Below, piece by piece: positions 35,379 to 42,621 of a stretch of 64,000 nucleotides of DNA. The translations under genes and the position numbers were made by a program. Under the pieces are notes generated by a model. It did no database searches. It was given only the letters and a program-made list of their open reading frames with translations, and was not told where the DNA came from. The stretch lies in assembly GCA_050296935.1 (NCBI GenBank), contig JBNKRV010000248.1, positions 62,001-126,000 on the forward strand, written 5' to 3'. The stretch comes from Saccharicrinis sp050296935 (GTDB lineage Bacteria > Bacteroidota > Bacteroidia > Bacteroidales > Marinilabiliaceae). Every line of letters begins with the position of its first letter. Position 1 is the first letter of the stretch.

Positions 35379-37001
35379 ATGAGGAAATTATTCTCTTTAA
35401 AGTTCAGGAGTAAATTAATTTTAATCATTGTGATACCCATGTTGATTTGCACCATTACAGCAATATCAATATCATCATCAAAATTAAAGGAGCAAGGTCT
35501 TCAAACTCTCGAACGTAAAACAAAGGCTATATTAAGCCGAATGGAAGCAATCAGAACTTATACGGCAACACAATTTGATTTAGAAAAAGAAATCAATGAA
35601 ATAAAACAAGCACATCCTGATGGCATATTAACAAAGGAAGAAAGAGAAAATGTTTTGAAGATGGTACCCATTTTTGCCTCCATGAGAGTAGGAGAAATGG
35701 ATTCTGAAAAAGATAGTTATACCTTTCGGGTAGCTTCTCCATTAGCAAGAAACTCTAAAAACCAGGCCACTGAAAAAGAGACGGAGTTTTTCCATGATTT
35801 CAAAGCCAATCCATCCAAAAAAGACATCACTTATATCAATAAAAAAACCAATGAATTATGGGTAATGAGACCTGTTCGATTGTCGAAAGAACAAGGATGC
35901 CTGAATTGCCATGGAAATCCATCTCAATCTCCATGGGGTAATGGTAAGGATATTTTAGGATATGATATGGAGAATTACAAAGATGGTGAGATGGAAGGAA
36001 TCTTTATTCTAAAATCAAGTCTGGATTCTAATAATAACGAAGTGCAGGCAAACATTAGAAATGCCATAATAAACATCATCATTATCATGGCCATTATTTT
36101 TGTGATTACCATATTAATCAGCTCTCTTTTTATTAAAAAAACGAATTCAAAAATTCAATCTTTGATTAAAGCAAATAACAGGATAACAGAAGGGCATCTG
36201 AATGAAAAGGTTCCCATAACGGGTAATGATGAATTTTCAGAAATCGGTATCCACACCAACCATATGATTGACTCACTAACGAATGTTATTGCGGCTCTCA
36301 ATAAAACCTCCTCAATGCTTATTAATGAGAGTGAAAGAACCAATGATTTATCACAAAAGCTGGCAAACCACTCTGCGGAACAGGCTGCAGCCGTAGAAGA
36401 AATTTCAGTCTCAATGGAGGAGGTGACGGCCTCTATTCAGCAAAATCATTCCAACGCGAAAACCACGGAAGATATATCAAAGGTTTGCGTAAATGAGATA
36501 CAAACCAGTAATATAACTTCTGAAACTGCCATTAATTCCATGTTATCTATCGAAAAGGAGCTTAGATCTATTGAAGACATTGCTGCTCAAACAAACATAT
36601 TAGCCTTAAACGCTTCTGTTGAGGCTGCAAGAGCCGGCCAGGCCGGAAATGGATTTGCCGTTGTTGCCGGAGAAGTTAGAAACCTGGCAGAAATGAGTAG
36701 AGTATCTGCAGATAAAATTAATGCTTCGTTTACGCATGGTATAAAAACAGTATCCCTTACCGGAGAAAAACTTGCTGCACTGGTTCCGGATATTCAGAAA
36801 ACCTCTGTTTTACTAAGCGAAATCTCCGCATCGAGCATGGAACAAACCTTAAGTGGGAATGAAATTAATAATGCCCTTCAGAATTTGAATAATGCCACAC
36901 AAGAAAATGCCAATATTGCAGAGAGTATGACTGCCAGGGCAAATCAGCTTACTCAGGCAGCTAATGATTTAAAGAAAAAGATTGCCTTTTTTAAGTTATA
37001 A
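35379..37001 (+). CDS. Methyl-accepting chemotaxis protein with DUF3365-type haem-binding sensor domain
   Basis: A 540-residue receptor: first helix (about 12-30), periplasmic domain of the DUF3365/Tll0287 type with a haem c site GCLNCHG (C174, C177, H178), second helix (about 226-252), HAMP (about 253-305) and the MCP signalling hairpin (EDIAAQTNILALNASVEAAR and GNGFAVVAGEVRNLAEMS). A covalently bound haem suggests that it senses redox state or a gas such as O2 or NO. No che genes are in the window. It appears to be transcribed alone; repeat B follows it at 37087. Confidence 0.92.
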   Translation: MRKLFSLKFRSKLILIIVIPMLICTITAISISSSKLKEQGLQTLERKTKAILSRMEAIRTYTATQFDLEKEINEIKQAHPDGILTKEERENVLKMVPIFASMRVGEMDSEKDSYTFRVASPLARNSKNQATEKETEFFHDFKANPSKKDITYINKKTNELWVMRPVRLSKEQGCLNCHGNPSQSPWGNGKDILGYDMENYKDGEMEGIFILKSSLDSNNNEVQANIRNAIINIIIIMAIIFVITILISSLFIKKTNSKIQSLIKANNRITEGHLNEKVPITGNDEFSEIGIHTNHMIDSLTNVIAALNKTSSMLINESERTNDLSQKLANHSAEQAAAVEEISVSMEEVTASIQQNHSNAKTTEDISKVCVNEIQTSNITSETAINSMLSIEKELRSIEDIAAQTNILALNASVEAARAGQAGNGFAVVAGEVRNLAEMSRVSADKINASFTHGIKTVSLTGEKLAALVPDIQKTSVLLSEISASSMEQTLSGNEINNALQNLNNATQENANIAESMTARANQLTQAANDLKKKIAFFKL

Positions 37002-37086
37002 ACTGAGCTCTTCACAAATAGATACAATACATTATCAGTTCTGATTACAAATACAACCGGAACTGATAATGTTTATTATACAGTAC

Positions 37087-37286
37087 TAACCTGAGTTCGA
37101 TTAAAATTAACGAGCTCAAAATTCAGTAAATCAATCATTTACTGAAAAGCTATGAATGTCACTTATAAATACCGATCTTCTGTTTCATATTTGCTTACCA
37201 TAGCCCGCTATGCTTTCGCAAACATTCCTTAAAACTCAATATTTATAAGCGATTTGAGCCATTAATTTTATATCGAACTCAGGTTA
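37087..37286 (+). repeat. Repeat family B, full 200-bp copy
   Basis: Ends are taacctgagttcgattaaaa and the inverted tatcgaactcaggtta. The interior includes gaaaagctatgaatgtcact, tataaataccgatcttctg and the block catagcccgctatgctttcg. The copy at 41393 carries the same interior in the opposite orientation. No protein is encoded. Confidence 0.85.
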
Positions 37287-37431
37287 CTACATAATTATAA
37301 GAATATTACACAATGAAGATCACTTAAATCAAAGCTCTTTGTTGCTTTATCTATACTCACCAAAGTGACCCTCCTGAGAATTATACTGCGACAGGTTAAG
37401 CATTGTTTCAGCGAATCCTTACATCCTGATT

Positions 37432-37650
37432 TTATGGAAGGTATACTTTTTCAATTTCCCTTCCTGCACAACCTCTTGGTCTGACCATAGCCTTGAGCTT
37501 ATCTCCAATCTTTAAGCCCTTAATATTTACAAATTGAGCCTCTACTGCACGTAACTCATCTTTGGTATTTTGAAACACCATAAATTGCTTATCCTCAAGC
37601 CAACATTCCTTTAAAAATATCAAATCTTCAATTTCAGATTTTGTTGCCAT
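37432..37650 (-). CDS. Small conserved hypothetical protein
   Basis: A ~72-residue soluble protein starting at MATKSEIEDLIFLKECWLE. The frame extends 17 hydrophobic residues upstream, but the ATG at 37650 gives a compact protein. The C-terminal half (FVNIKGLKIGDKLKAMVRPRGCAGREIEKVYLP) looks like a small beta-barrel of OB or KOW type, a shape often used for nucleic-acid binding, but no family is recognised. The gene stands alone between repeats. Confidence 0.6.
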   Translation of the reverse strand: MATKSEIEDLIFLKECWLEDKQFMVFQNTKDELRAVEAQFVNIKGLKIGDKLKAMVRPRGCAGREIEKVYLP

Positions 37651-37842
37651 ATCAAATTCTCTAATTACAAACAGGGCAGACATAAAGCGTACCAATCCCA
37701 TAAAGCATCACATAGAAGACTATTAACCAATACATTGCAAAAACAACAATGATACTATTTCTACATTTTTGTAAGAAAATTTCCTGCACACTTCGTAAAA
37801 TGTAGATTTACTGCATTGAATTGATTCCTATAAAATAAAAAA

Positions 37843-37864
37843 CCCCGATAATGAATTACCGGGG
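37843..37864 (-). terminator. Rho-independent terminator of the cyd operon
   Basis: ccccg(a)taat/atta(c)cgggg: a 10-pair stem with one mismatch. On the - strand it is followed by ttttttatttta. It lies 149 bp after the stop of the small CydX-like gene, the last gene of the cydAB transcript. Confidence 0.8.
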
Positions 37865-38012
37865 TCTGATTGAAATAAATTAATGTAATGATCTGAATCC
37901 GACATAAAATCAAGAATTAACCTCATCATACACTCTATGAGGCTCTTCTATATTTCTAAATGCATTCAGGCTACTATTCTGTATGTAAAAAAGTTGATTC
38001 TCTAAGCAGAAT

Positions 38013-38156
38013 TATATATCAAAGTAATCTTCTTTTTTTACTTTGTTAGCTTCTGTTTTTTCGAATTTATTAACGGCCCATTTAATAGCCTGATAACTCA
38101 CAACAATTAATAACGGCCAGCTTAAATACCAAAGTATTTCATGTAAATATTTCATA
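38013..38156 (-). CDS. CydX-like 47-residue membrane peptide downstream of cydAB
   Basis: ATG at 38156 to TAA at 38013 gives 47 residues: a short N-terminus, one helix with the pattern LWYLSWPLLIVVSYQAI and a charged tail KKEDYFDI. CydX peptides (about 37-50 residues) sit next to cydB and start with a similar W-Y-F-x-W-xL-L pattern before a single helix, and they stabilise the haem sites of cytochrome bd. The gene lies ~100 bp after cydB, on the same strand, before the operon terminator. The call rests on size, position and pattern; sequence identity to known CydX is limited. Confidence 0.62.
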
Positions 38157-38259
38157 TACTGCAATTTATAAAACCTAATAACCAAAGCAATTTGTATGGA
38201 AACAACTTGATAATAAGCAATTAGTTATTTTGGTTATAACTGTTTCAATTAATTCTATT

Positions 38260-39393
38260 TTAATAAATATGTATATCGTCAGATTCTATTTCTTCCTGAT
38301 CTATTTTCCGGTTGTTGATGGCTCTCCAGGCATACCAGATATAGGCCAGAACAAACGGTATCATTAATGACACATAACTCATTGCTGTTAAAGTAAAATG
38401 ACTTGAACTTGCATTTTCGATGGTTAATGAGCTTTGCAGACTACTTAAGGAAGGGTAAAAAGCGGTATGATTATATCCTGCCAACAGAAACAACATCAGA
38501 ACTGTAATAACAGTTCCGGGACCAGCAAACCAAATAGATTTGGAACCTCCTTTTAAGTAGCCACTAATAATACCATATAAAACTAAAACAACTCCAGCTA
38601 AAAATACTGCAGCAACCACAGGCATTTCAATTAGGTTTATAAAGTATTTATTGGATTGTATAAATACTTCTTTGGTTTCAGGATTCACAGCAAAACCATC
38701 CCTTAGCATTAACCAGATTGTAAATGTCAGAAATAATACTACAAATGGAATACCATTGACCAGAAGTTGTTTTTTAGCTCTCTCCATAATATTTTCCTGA
38801 TCAACAGCATTCATAAAATAGAGGATTGCTAAAACACGAGCTAAAAAGAATACGGTTAATCCCAAAGATAAATTATGCAGATTCAAAGCTGCTTCTAATC
38901 CATGATAAACATTGTCCCATTTCGATTGATTGTATTCATTTATCGAAAAATTAGCACCGGTAAAAAGGGTGGCTACAGCTGTTCCGATAAAAACAGTTCC
39001 AATTAATCCGTTAATAAACAAGAATGCTTCATAGGTTTTAGATCCATAAACATTGCCTGGTCTATTCCTGAACTCATACGCAACGGCTTGAATAACAAAG
39101 GCAAATAAAATGATCATCCAAACCCAGTAGGCACCTCCAAAGCTTGTACTGTAAAACAATGGAAATGAAGCAAAAAAGGCTCCCCCAAAGGTAACCAAAG
39201 TAGTAAAAGTAAATTCCCATTTTCGCCCAAGGGCATTTACTAACATGGTTTTTTCATCTTTTGTTTTTCCCATGGTTGATATTAAAGTCTGACCTCCTTG
39301 AACAAACATTAAAAAAACCAGTATGGCTCCTAATAAGGATACCAGAAACCACCAATAGTGTTGTAATGCGATATGTGATAAACTCTCGAACAT
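38260..39393 (-). CDS. cydB: Cytochrome bd oxidase subunit II
   Basis: A 377-residue membrane protein with about nine helices. HALLMARKS are YWWFLVSLLGAILVFLMFVQGGQTL at the N-terminus and the family pattern LALNLHNLSLGLTVFFLAR-like in the middle. It partners with CydA; its start codon overlaps the last base of the cydA stop region (39393 shared), so translation is coupled. Bd oxidases reduce oxygen with quinol directly and tolerate low oxygen, nitric oxide and sulfide. Confidence 0.95.
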   Translation of the reverse strand: MFESLSHIALQHYWWFLVSLLGAILVFLMFVQGGQTLISTMGKTKDEKTMLVNALGRKWEFTFTTLVTFGGAFFASFPLFYSTSFGGAYWVWMIILFAFVIQAVAYEFRNRPGNVYGSKTYEAFLFINGLIGTVFIGTAVATLFTGANFSINEYNQSKWDNVYHGLEAALNLHNLSLGLTVFFLARVLAILYFMNAVDQENIMERAKKQLLVNGIPFVVLFLTFTIWLMLRDGFAVNPETKEVFIQSNKYFINLIEMPVVAAVFLAGVVLVLYGIISGYLKGGSKSIWFAGPGTVITVLMLFLLAGYNHTAFYPSLSSLQSSLTIENASSSHFTLTAMSYVSLMIPFVLAYIWYAWRAINNRKIDQEEIESDDIHIY

Positions 39394-40991
39394 CAGATTT
39401 TCCCTCCTGTTTTTTTAGGTCCTATTTTAATTTGTTTAGTCATGATTTTGATTTCAGCAATCAATAATGCAGTAAACGTAAAGGCAAACAACCAAAACGT
39501 AATCATTACAGATCCGGTATCTATCTGCGAAACGGCTTTTGAAGTTGTCATCAGATCCTGAATCACCCAGGGCTGGCGACCTACTTCAGCAACTATCCAG
39601 CCGGCTTGTGAGGCGATATATACCAGTGGAATCGTCCATACAGCTGTCCACAACACATAAGTTTTTTCTTCGATGGTATTTTTATATAACAACCATAAAA
39701 TTACCATAAACAACAGTAAAAAATGGCCGCCCAGAATCACCATAATATGAAATGCATAAAAGGTAAGTGATATGGGTGGAATCATGGTAAATGCATTTTT
39801 TTCCAACTGCAACGCATCCTCCGAATAATAAGATCCATATCCAAAATATTTAAAATAATCATCCATCCATTGCTCATCATCAAACCTGGCACGCAATTCA
39901 GCTAAATCCGAAGAATTTTCTTTTTTAGCCTTTTTATATGCTATCAGAGTTTGCTGAGCTTCATATCCTCTCAATATCTTTTCCTTATATCCCATTATAT
40001 TATGCTTTGCATTACCCAGAATCAAGTCTTTAATTCCGGCAACAAAAGCGTCTACCTTTAAAAAGGCCATGTACGACAACATATTGGGAATTTCTATTTT
40101 TACACGAAAATCCTCTTTTGTTGTTTTTTCCATTGAATCATCATGAGGATCACCGAGTAAACCTATAGCAATCAGAGGAGCGTTAGTCTGACCCTCATAA
40201 AGCGCCTCCATAGCAGCAAACTTCATCGGTTGTGTCTGTGCCATCTCCCTTGCTGAGCTATCTCCGGTAGCGGTCAACATTACTGATGCAATAAATCCAA
40301 AGGTTGCTGCAACCACCATGCTCCTTTTGGCAAATTGAATTTCTCGTTTCTTCAGGATATACCAGGCACTCACCCCTACTACAAAAATAGCTGCCAGCAC
40401 AAAACCTGAAGTAGAGGTATGTAAGAACTTTGTTACTGCTGTGGGCGAAAGAAAAACATCCCAGAAATTAACCATCTCGTTCCGGGCTGTTTCAGGGTTA
40501 AATTTCATACCTACAGGATCTTGCATCCAGGCATTGGCTACCAAAATCCATACAGCCGACAGATTAGCACCTATGGCCGTAAGCCAGGTTGAGGTAAGAT
40601 GAAACCTTTTGCTTACTTTTCCCCAGCCAAAGAACATAACGGCTATAAAAGTACTTTCAAGAAAAAAGGCCATTATACCTTCAATGGCAAGAGGCGCTCC
40701 AAATATATCTCCTACAAACCAGGAATAATTACTCCAGTTGGTTCCAAACTCAAACTCAAGTATTATTCCGGTAGCAACACCGATGGCAAAGTTAATTCCA
40801 AATAGTTTCATCCAGTATTTGGTAATTCTTTTCCATTCCGGGTTTCCGGTTTTCACATAGATACTTTCCATAAAGGCTACAATAAAGCCTAATCCCAATG
40901 TTAACGGGACAAAGATCCAATGATACATGGCCGTAAGTGCAAATTGTGCTCTCGACCAATCCACTAGTGTAACATCAATAGCTTCAAACAT
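39393..40991 (-). CDS. cydA: Cytochrome bd oxidase subunit I
   Basis: A 532-residue membrane protein. The first helix carries FALTAMYHWIFVPLTLGLG with the haem-ligand His, helix 4 region has GAPLAIEGIMAFFLESTFIA with the conserved Glu residues, and the quinol-binding Q loop has FRVKIEIPNMLSYMAF. Size and motif order match CydA. It follows a DUF4492 gene whose stop immediately precedes its start codon, the usual order in Bacteroidota. Together with the cbb3 cluster it gives two high-affinity oxidases in one window. Confidence 0.96.
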   Translation of the reverse strand: MFEAIDVTLVDWSRAQFALTAMYHWIFVPLTLGLGFIVAFMESIYVKTGNPEWKRITKYWMKLFGINFAIGVATGIILEFEFGTNWSNYSWFVGDIFGAPLAIEGIMAFFLESTFIAVMFFGWGKVSKRFHLTSTWLTAIGANLSAVWILVANAWMQDPVGMKFNPETARNEMVNFWDVFLSPTAVTKFLHTSTSGFVLAAIFVVGVSAWYILKKREIQFAKRSMVVAATFGFIASVMLTATGDSSAREMAQTQPMKFAAMEALYEGQTNAPLIAIGLLGDPHDDSMEKTTKEDFRVKIEIPNMLSYMAFLKVDAFVAGIKDLILGNAKHNIMGYKEKILRGYEAQQTLIAYKKAKKENSSDLAELRARFDDEQWMDDYFKYFGYGSYYSEDALQLEKNAFTMIPPISLTFYAFHIMVILGGHFLLLFMVILWLLYKNTIEEKTYVLWTAVWTIPLVYIASQAGWIVAEVGRQPWVIQDLMTTSKAVSQIDTGSVMITFWLFAFTFTALLIAEIKIMTKQIKIGPKKTGGKI

Positions 40992-41207
40992 TTAATTAGT
41001 GTGTTTAGGTATTATTAATTGTTCAATAACATGATTAGCCCTCTCCTCATCCGTGGAGAAGTCTTTTTTTAGTTTATTCTGAAAAAAAAAGAGTTTAAAG
41101 ATAAAGAATATTATAAAGAGTTTTAAGAGTATAACAAACCATACTGATCTGGCCCAATCGGGTAGATTCTTAAATCCATCTATATAAAAATCTATTATTT
41201 TTTTCAT
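40992..41207 (-). CDS. DUF4492 protein encoded directly upstream of cydA
   Basis: A 71-residue protein with one central helix (SVWFVILLKLFIIFFIFKLFFF) flanked by charged segments. DUF4492 genes are found directly upstream of cydAB in Bacteroidota, and this gene abuts cydA with no gap. Its role is unknown, but constant linkage suggests assembly or stability of the bd oxidase. Confidence 0.88.
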   Translation of the reverse strand: MKKIIDFYIDGFKNLPDWARSVWFVILLKLFIIFFIFKLFFFQNKLKKDFSTDEERANHVIEQLIIPKHTN

Positions 41208-41392
41208 CTTATTACTGATTCAATACCCAAATAACAACAAAAAATACCAATGGTTGAAAGGAATAACAAAAATTAAAGTTATTTTTCTGCAATTGAATAT
41301 CTTATCCTAATCAAAGATACTGGATTGCTTTCTTACTAATCCGATGGAGTAATTGAAAATCTGCGTTTTAATGCCGATAAAATTCAGAATAT

Positions 41393-41560
41393 TAACCTGA
41401 GTTCGATATAAAATTAAAGGCTCAAATCGCTTATAAATATTGAGTTTCAAGGAATGTTTGCGAAAGCAAGCGGGCTATGGTAAGCAAATATGACGCAGAA
41501 AATCGGTATTTATAAGTGAAATTCATAGCTTTTCAGTAAATAATCGATTATTAATTCTCA
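41393..41560 (-). repeat. Repeat family B, inverted copy lacking one end
   Basis: Starts with taacctgagttcgatataaa and carries the same interior as the copy at 37087 in reverse orientation (tataaatattgagtttcaag, gcgggctatggtaagcaaat, atagcttttcagtaaat). The far terminus with its inverted aactcaggtta is missing; the copy fades out just before the terminator of the cold-shock gene. Confidence 0.82.
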
Positions 41561-41578
41561 AAAAAAAGCACAAAAAAA

Positions 41579-41599
41579 GCCGGGATAGTTTATCCCGGC
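41579..41599 (-). terminator. Rho-independent terminator of the cold-shock gene
   Basis: A 9-bp perfect stem gccgggata/tatcccggc with a 3-nt loop, followed on the - strand by a run of T (aaaaaaa on the + strand). It is 24 bp past the stop codon of the gene. Confidence 0.88.
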
Positions 41600-41623
41600 C
41601 AAATCAGTTCAATGAATAATATA

Positions 41624-41815
41624 TTATATTACTCTTACATTTACTGCGTTCATACCTTTTCTACCTTCTTTAAGGTCGAATTCTACTTGATCATCCTCGC
41701 GGATTTCATCAATTAAACCTGTAACGTGTACGAAATACTCTGTACCTGTTCCTTCTTCTTTAATGAAACCAAAACCTTTTGATTCATTAAAAAACTTTAC
41801 TGTTCCTTTGCTCAT
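41624..41815 (-). CDS. Cold-shock domain protein (CspA family)
   Basis: A 63-residue single cold-shock domain, starting MSKGTVKFFNESKGFGFIKEE with the RNP1 motif KGFGFI, then EYFVHVTGL (RNP2-like) and ending GMNAVNVRVI. It binds single-stranded RNA or DNA as an RNA chaperone. The frame begins 10 codons earlier, but the ATG at 41815 gives the standard N-terminus. It has its own terminator. Confidence 0.95.
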   Translation of the reverse strand: MSKGTVKFFNESKGFGFIKEEGTGTEYFVHVTGLIDEIREDDQVEFDLKEGRKGMNAVNVRVI

Positions 41816-42055
41816 TGTAATAATAAAAAAATAATTTGGTGTCAAAGGTAATTTAATAATTTACTTTAAAACTATTTAAAGCCACTTATTTTTAAATAAT
41901 TTAAAATTTAACATTCAGGTAATAATAGTCCAATGGACGATTATTTACTTTCCCTGTTTTGAAACATGTCAATTTGTATCTGAAATCAGGACAGGGTTAC
42001 TTCTGAATCACTATGATTGCAACATCATTTCTTTGAAAATTCTTACAATACCAGA

Positions 42056-42194
42056 TGTCAGCAAGTAAACTCCATTTTTTTTTAGTTACTCCTGCTCTCA
42101 GAATGATCATTTACGGCAGTAAACTCACATTTTCCGGGCTTCGAAAGCCTCAGAAATGAAGCTTTCTTATCGGCCTCTTGAGTTTTCGTGCAAG
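42056..42194 (+). repeat. Repeat family C, copy 1
   Basis: A ~139-bp unit from tgtcagcaagtaaactcc to ttttcgtgcaag, containing gaatgatcatttacggcagt, gcttcgaaagcctcagaaat and gaagctttcttatcgg. The same unit is found inverted at 62718-62874. Its ends are weakly inverted (gcaagtaaactc versus gcacgaaaactc). It directly abuts repeat B at 42195. Confidence 0.82.
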
Positions 42195-42452
42195 TAACCT
42201 GAGTTCGATTAAAATTTTAGAATTCAGATTGACATAAAAGGCTGATATACAAGGTGAATTTTGCAGGGCTAGCTCGATAAATTTAACGAAGTAGATCAGT
42301 TTTTTATGCAAAGCATGAGAGTTTCCGCTTATAAACAGCGATCTTCTTCCTGAAAATTATTCAAAATAGCCCGCTATTCTTTCATAATTTTCAGTTGAAT
42401 CTCACTTTTTATAGGCGGTCTGAATCCAAAATTTTATGTCGAACTCAGGTTA
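42195..42452 (+). repeat. Repeat family B, diverged 258-bp copy
   Basis: Ends taacctgagttcgattaaaa and the inverted atgtcgaactcaggtta are conserved, but the interior differs from the 200-bp copies except for blocks such as gcttataaacagcgatcttc and aatagcccgctattctttc. It is preceded by repeat C and followed after 8 bp by repeat A. Confidence 0.82.
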
Positions 42453-42460
42453 GTACTACC

Positions 42461-42599
42461 TGGTGCCTGTCTATAAAGTGGGGTGTCTGGAGTATAAAGT
42501 TTAAATACAAGGCGTGTGAAAAACTCAAACCGCAGTAGACAAGCGTATATGCGGATTTTGAGCAACAACGCAGTTGTTGGACTTTATAGACTAACATTA
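42461..42599 (+). repeat. Repeat family A, full copy
   Basis: tggtgcctgtctataaagtg at the left and gactttatagactaacatta at the right, with the interior agtataaagtttaaatacaa and ggcgtgtgaaaaactcaaac also seen at 16001. It is the last unit of a C-B-A stack between the cold-shock gene and the DUF3857 gene. Confidence 0.82.
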
Positions 42600-42621
42600 C
42601 CTAAACGCAACTTAAATCGAA

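Noticed and set aside
35198..35413. 71-codon frame ahead of the chemoreceptor
   Set aside because: It overlaps the chemoreceptor start in another frame and is AT-driven; no similarity to a known protein.
42056..42599. A single larger insertion sequence covering repeats C, B and A
   Set aside because: No transposase frame is present, and A, B and C each occur separately elsewhere in the window.
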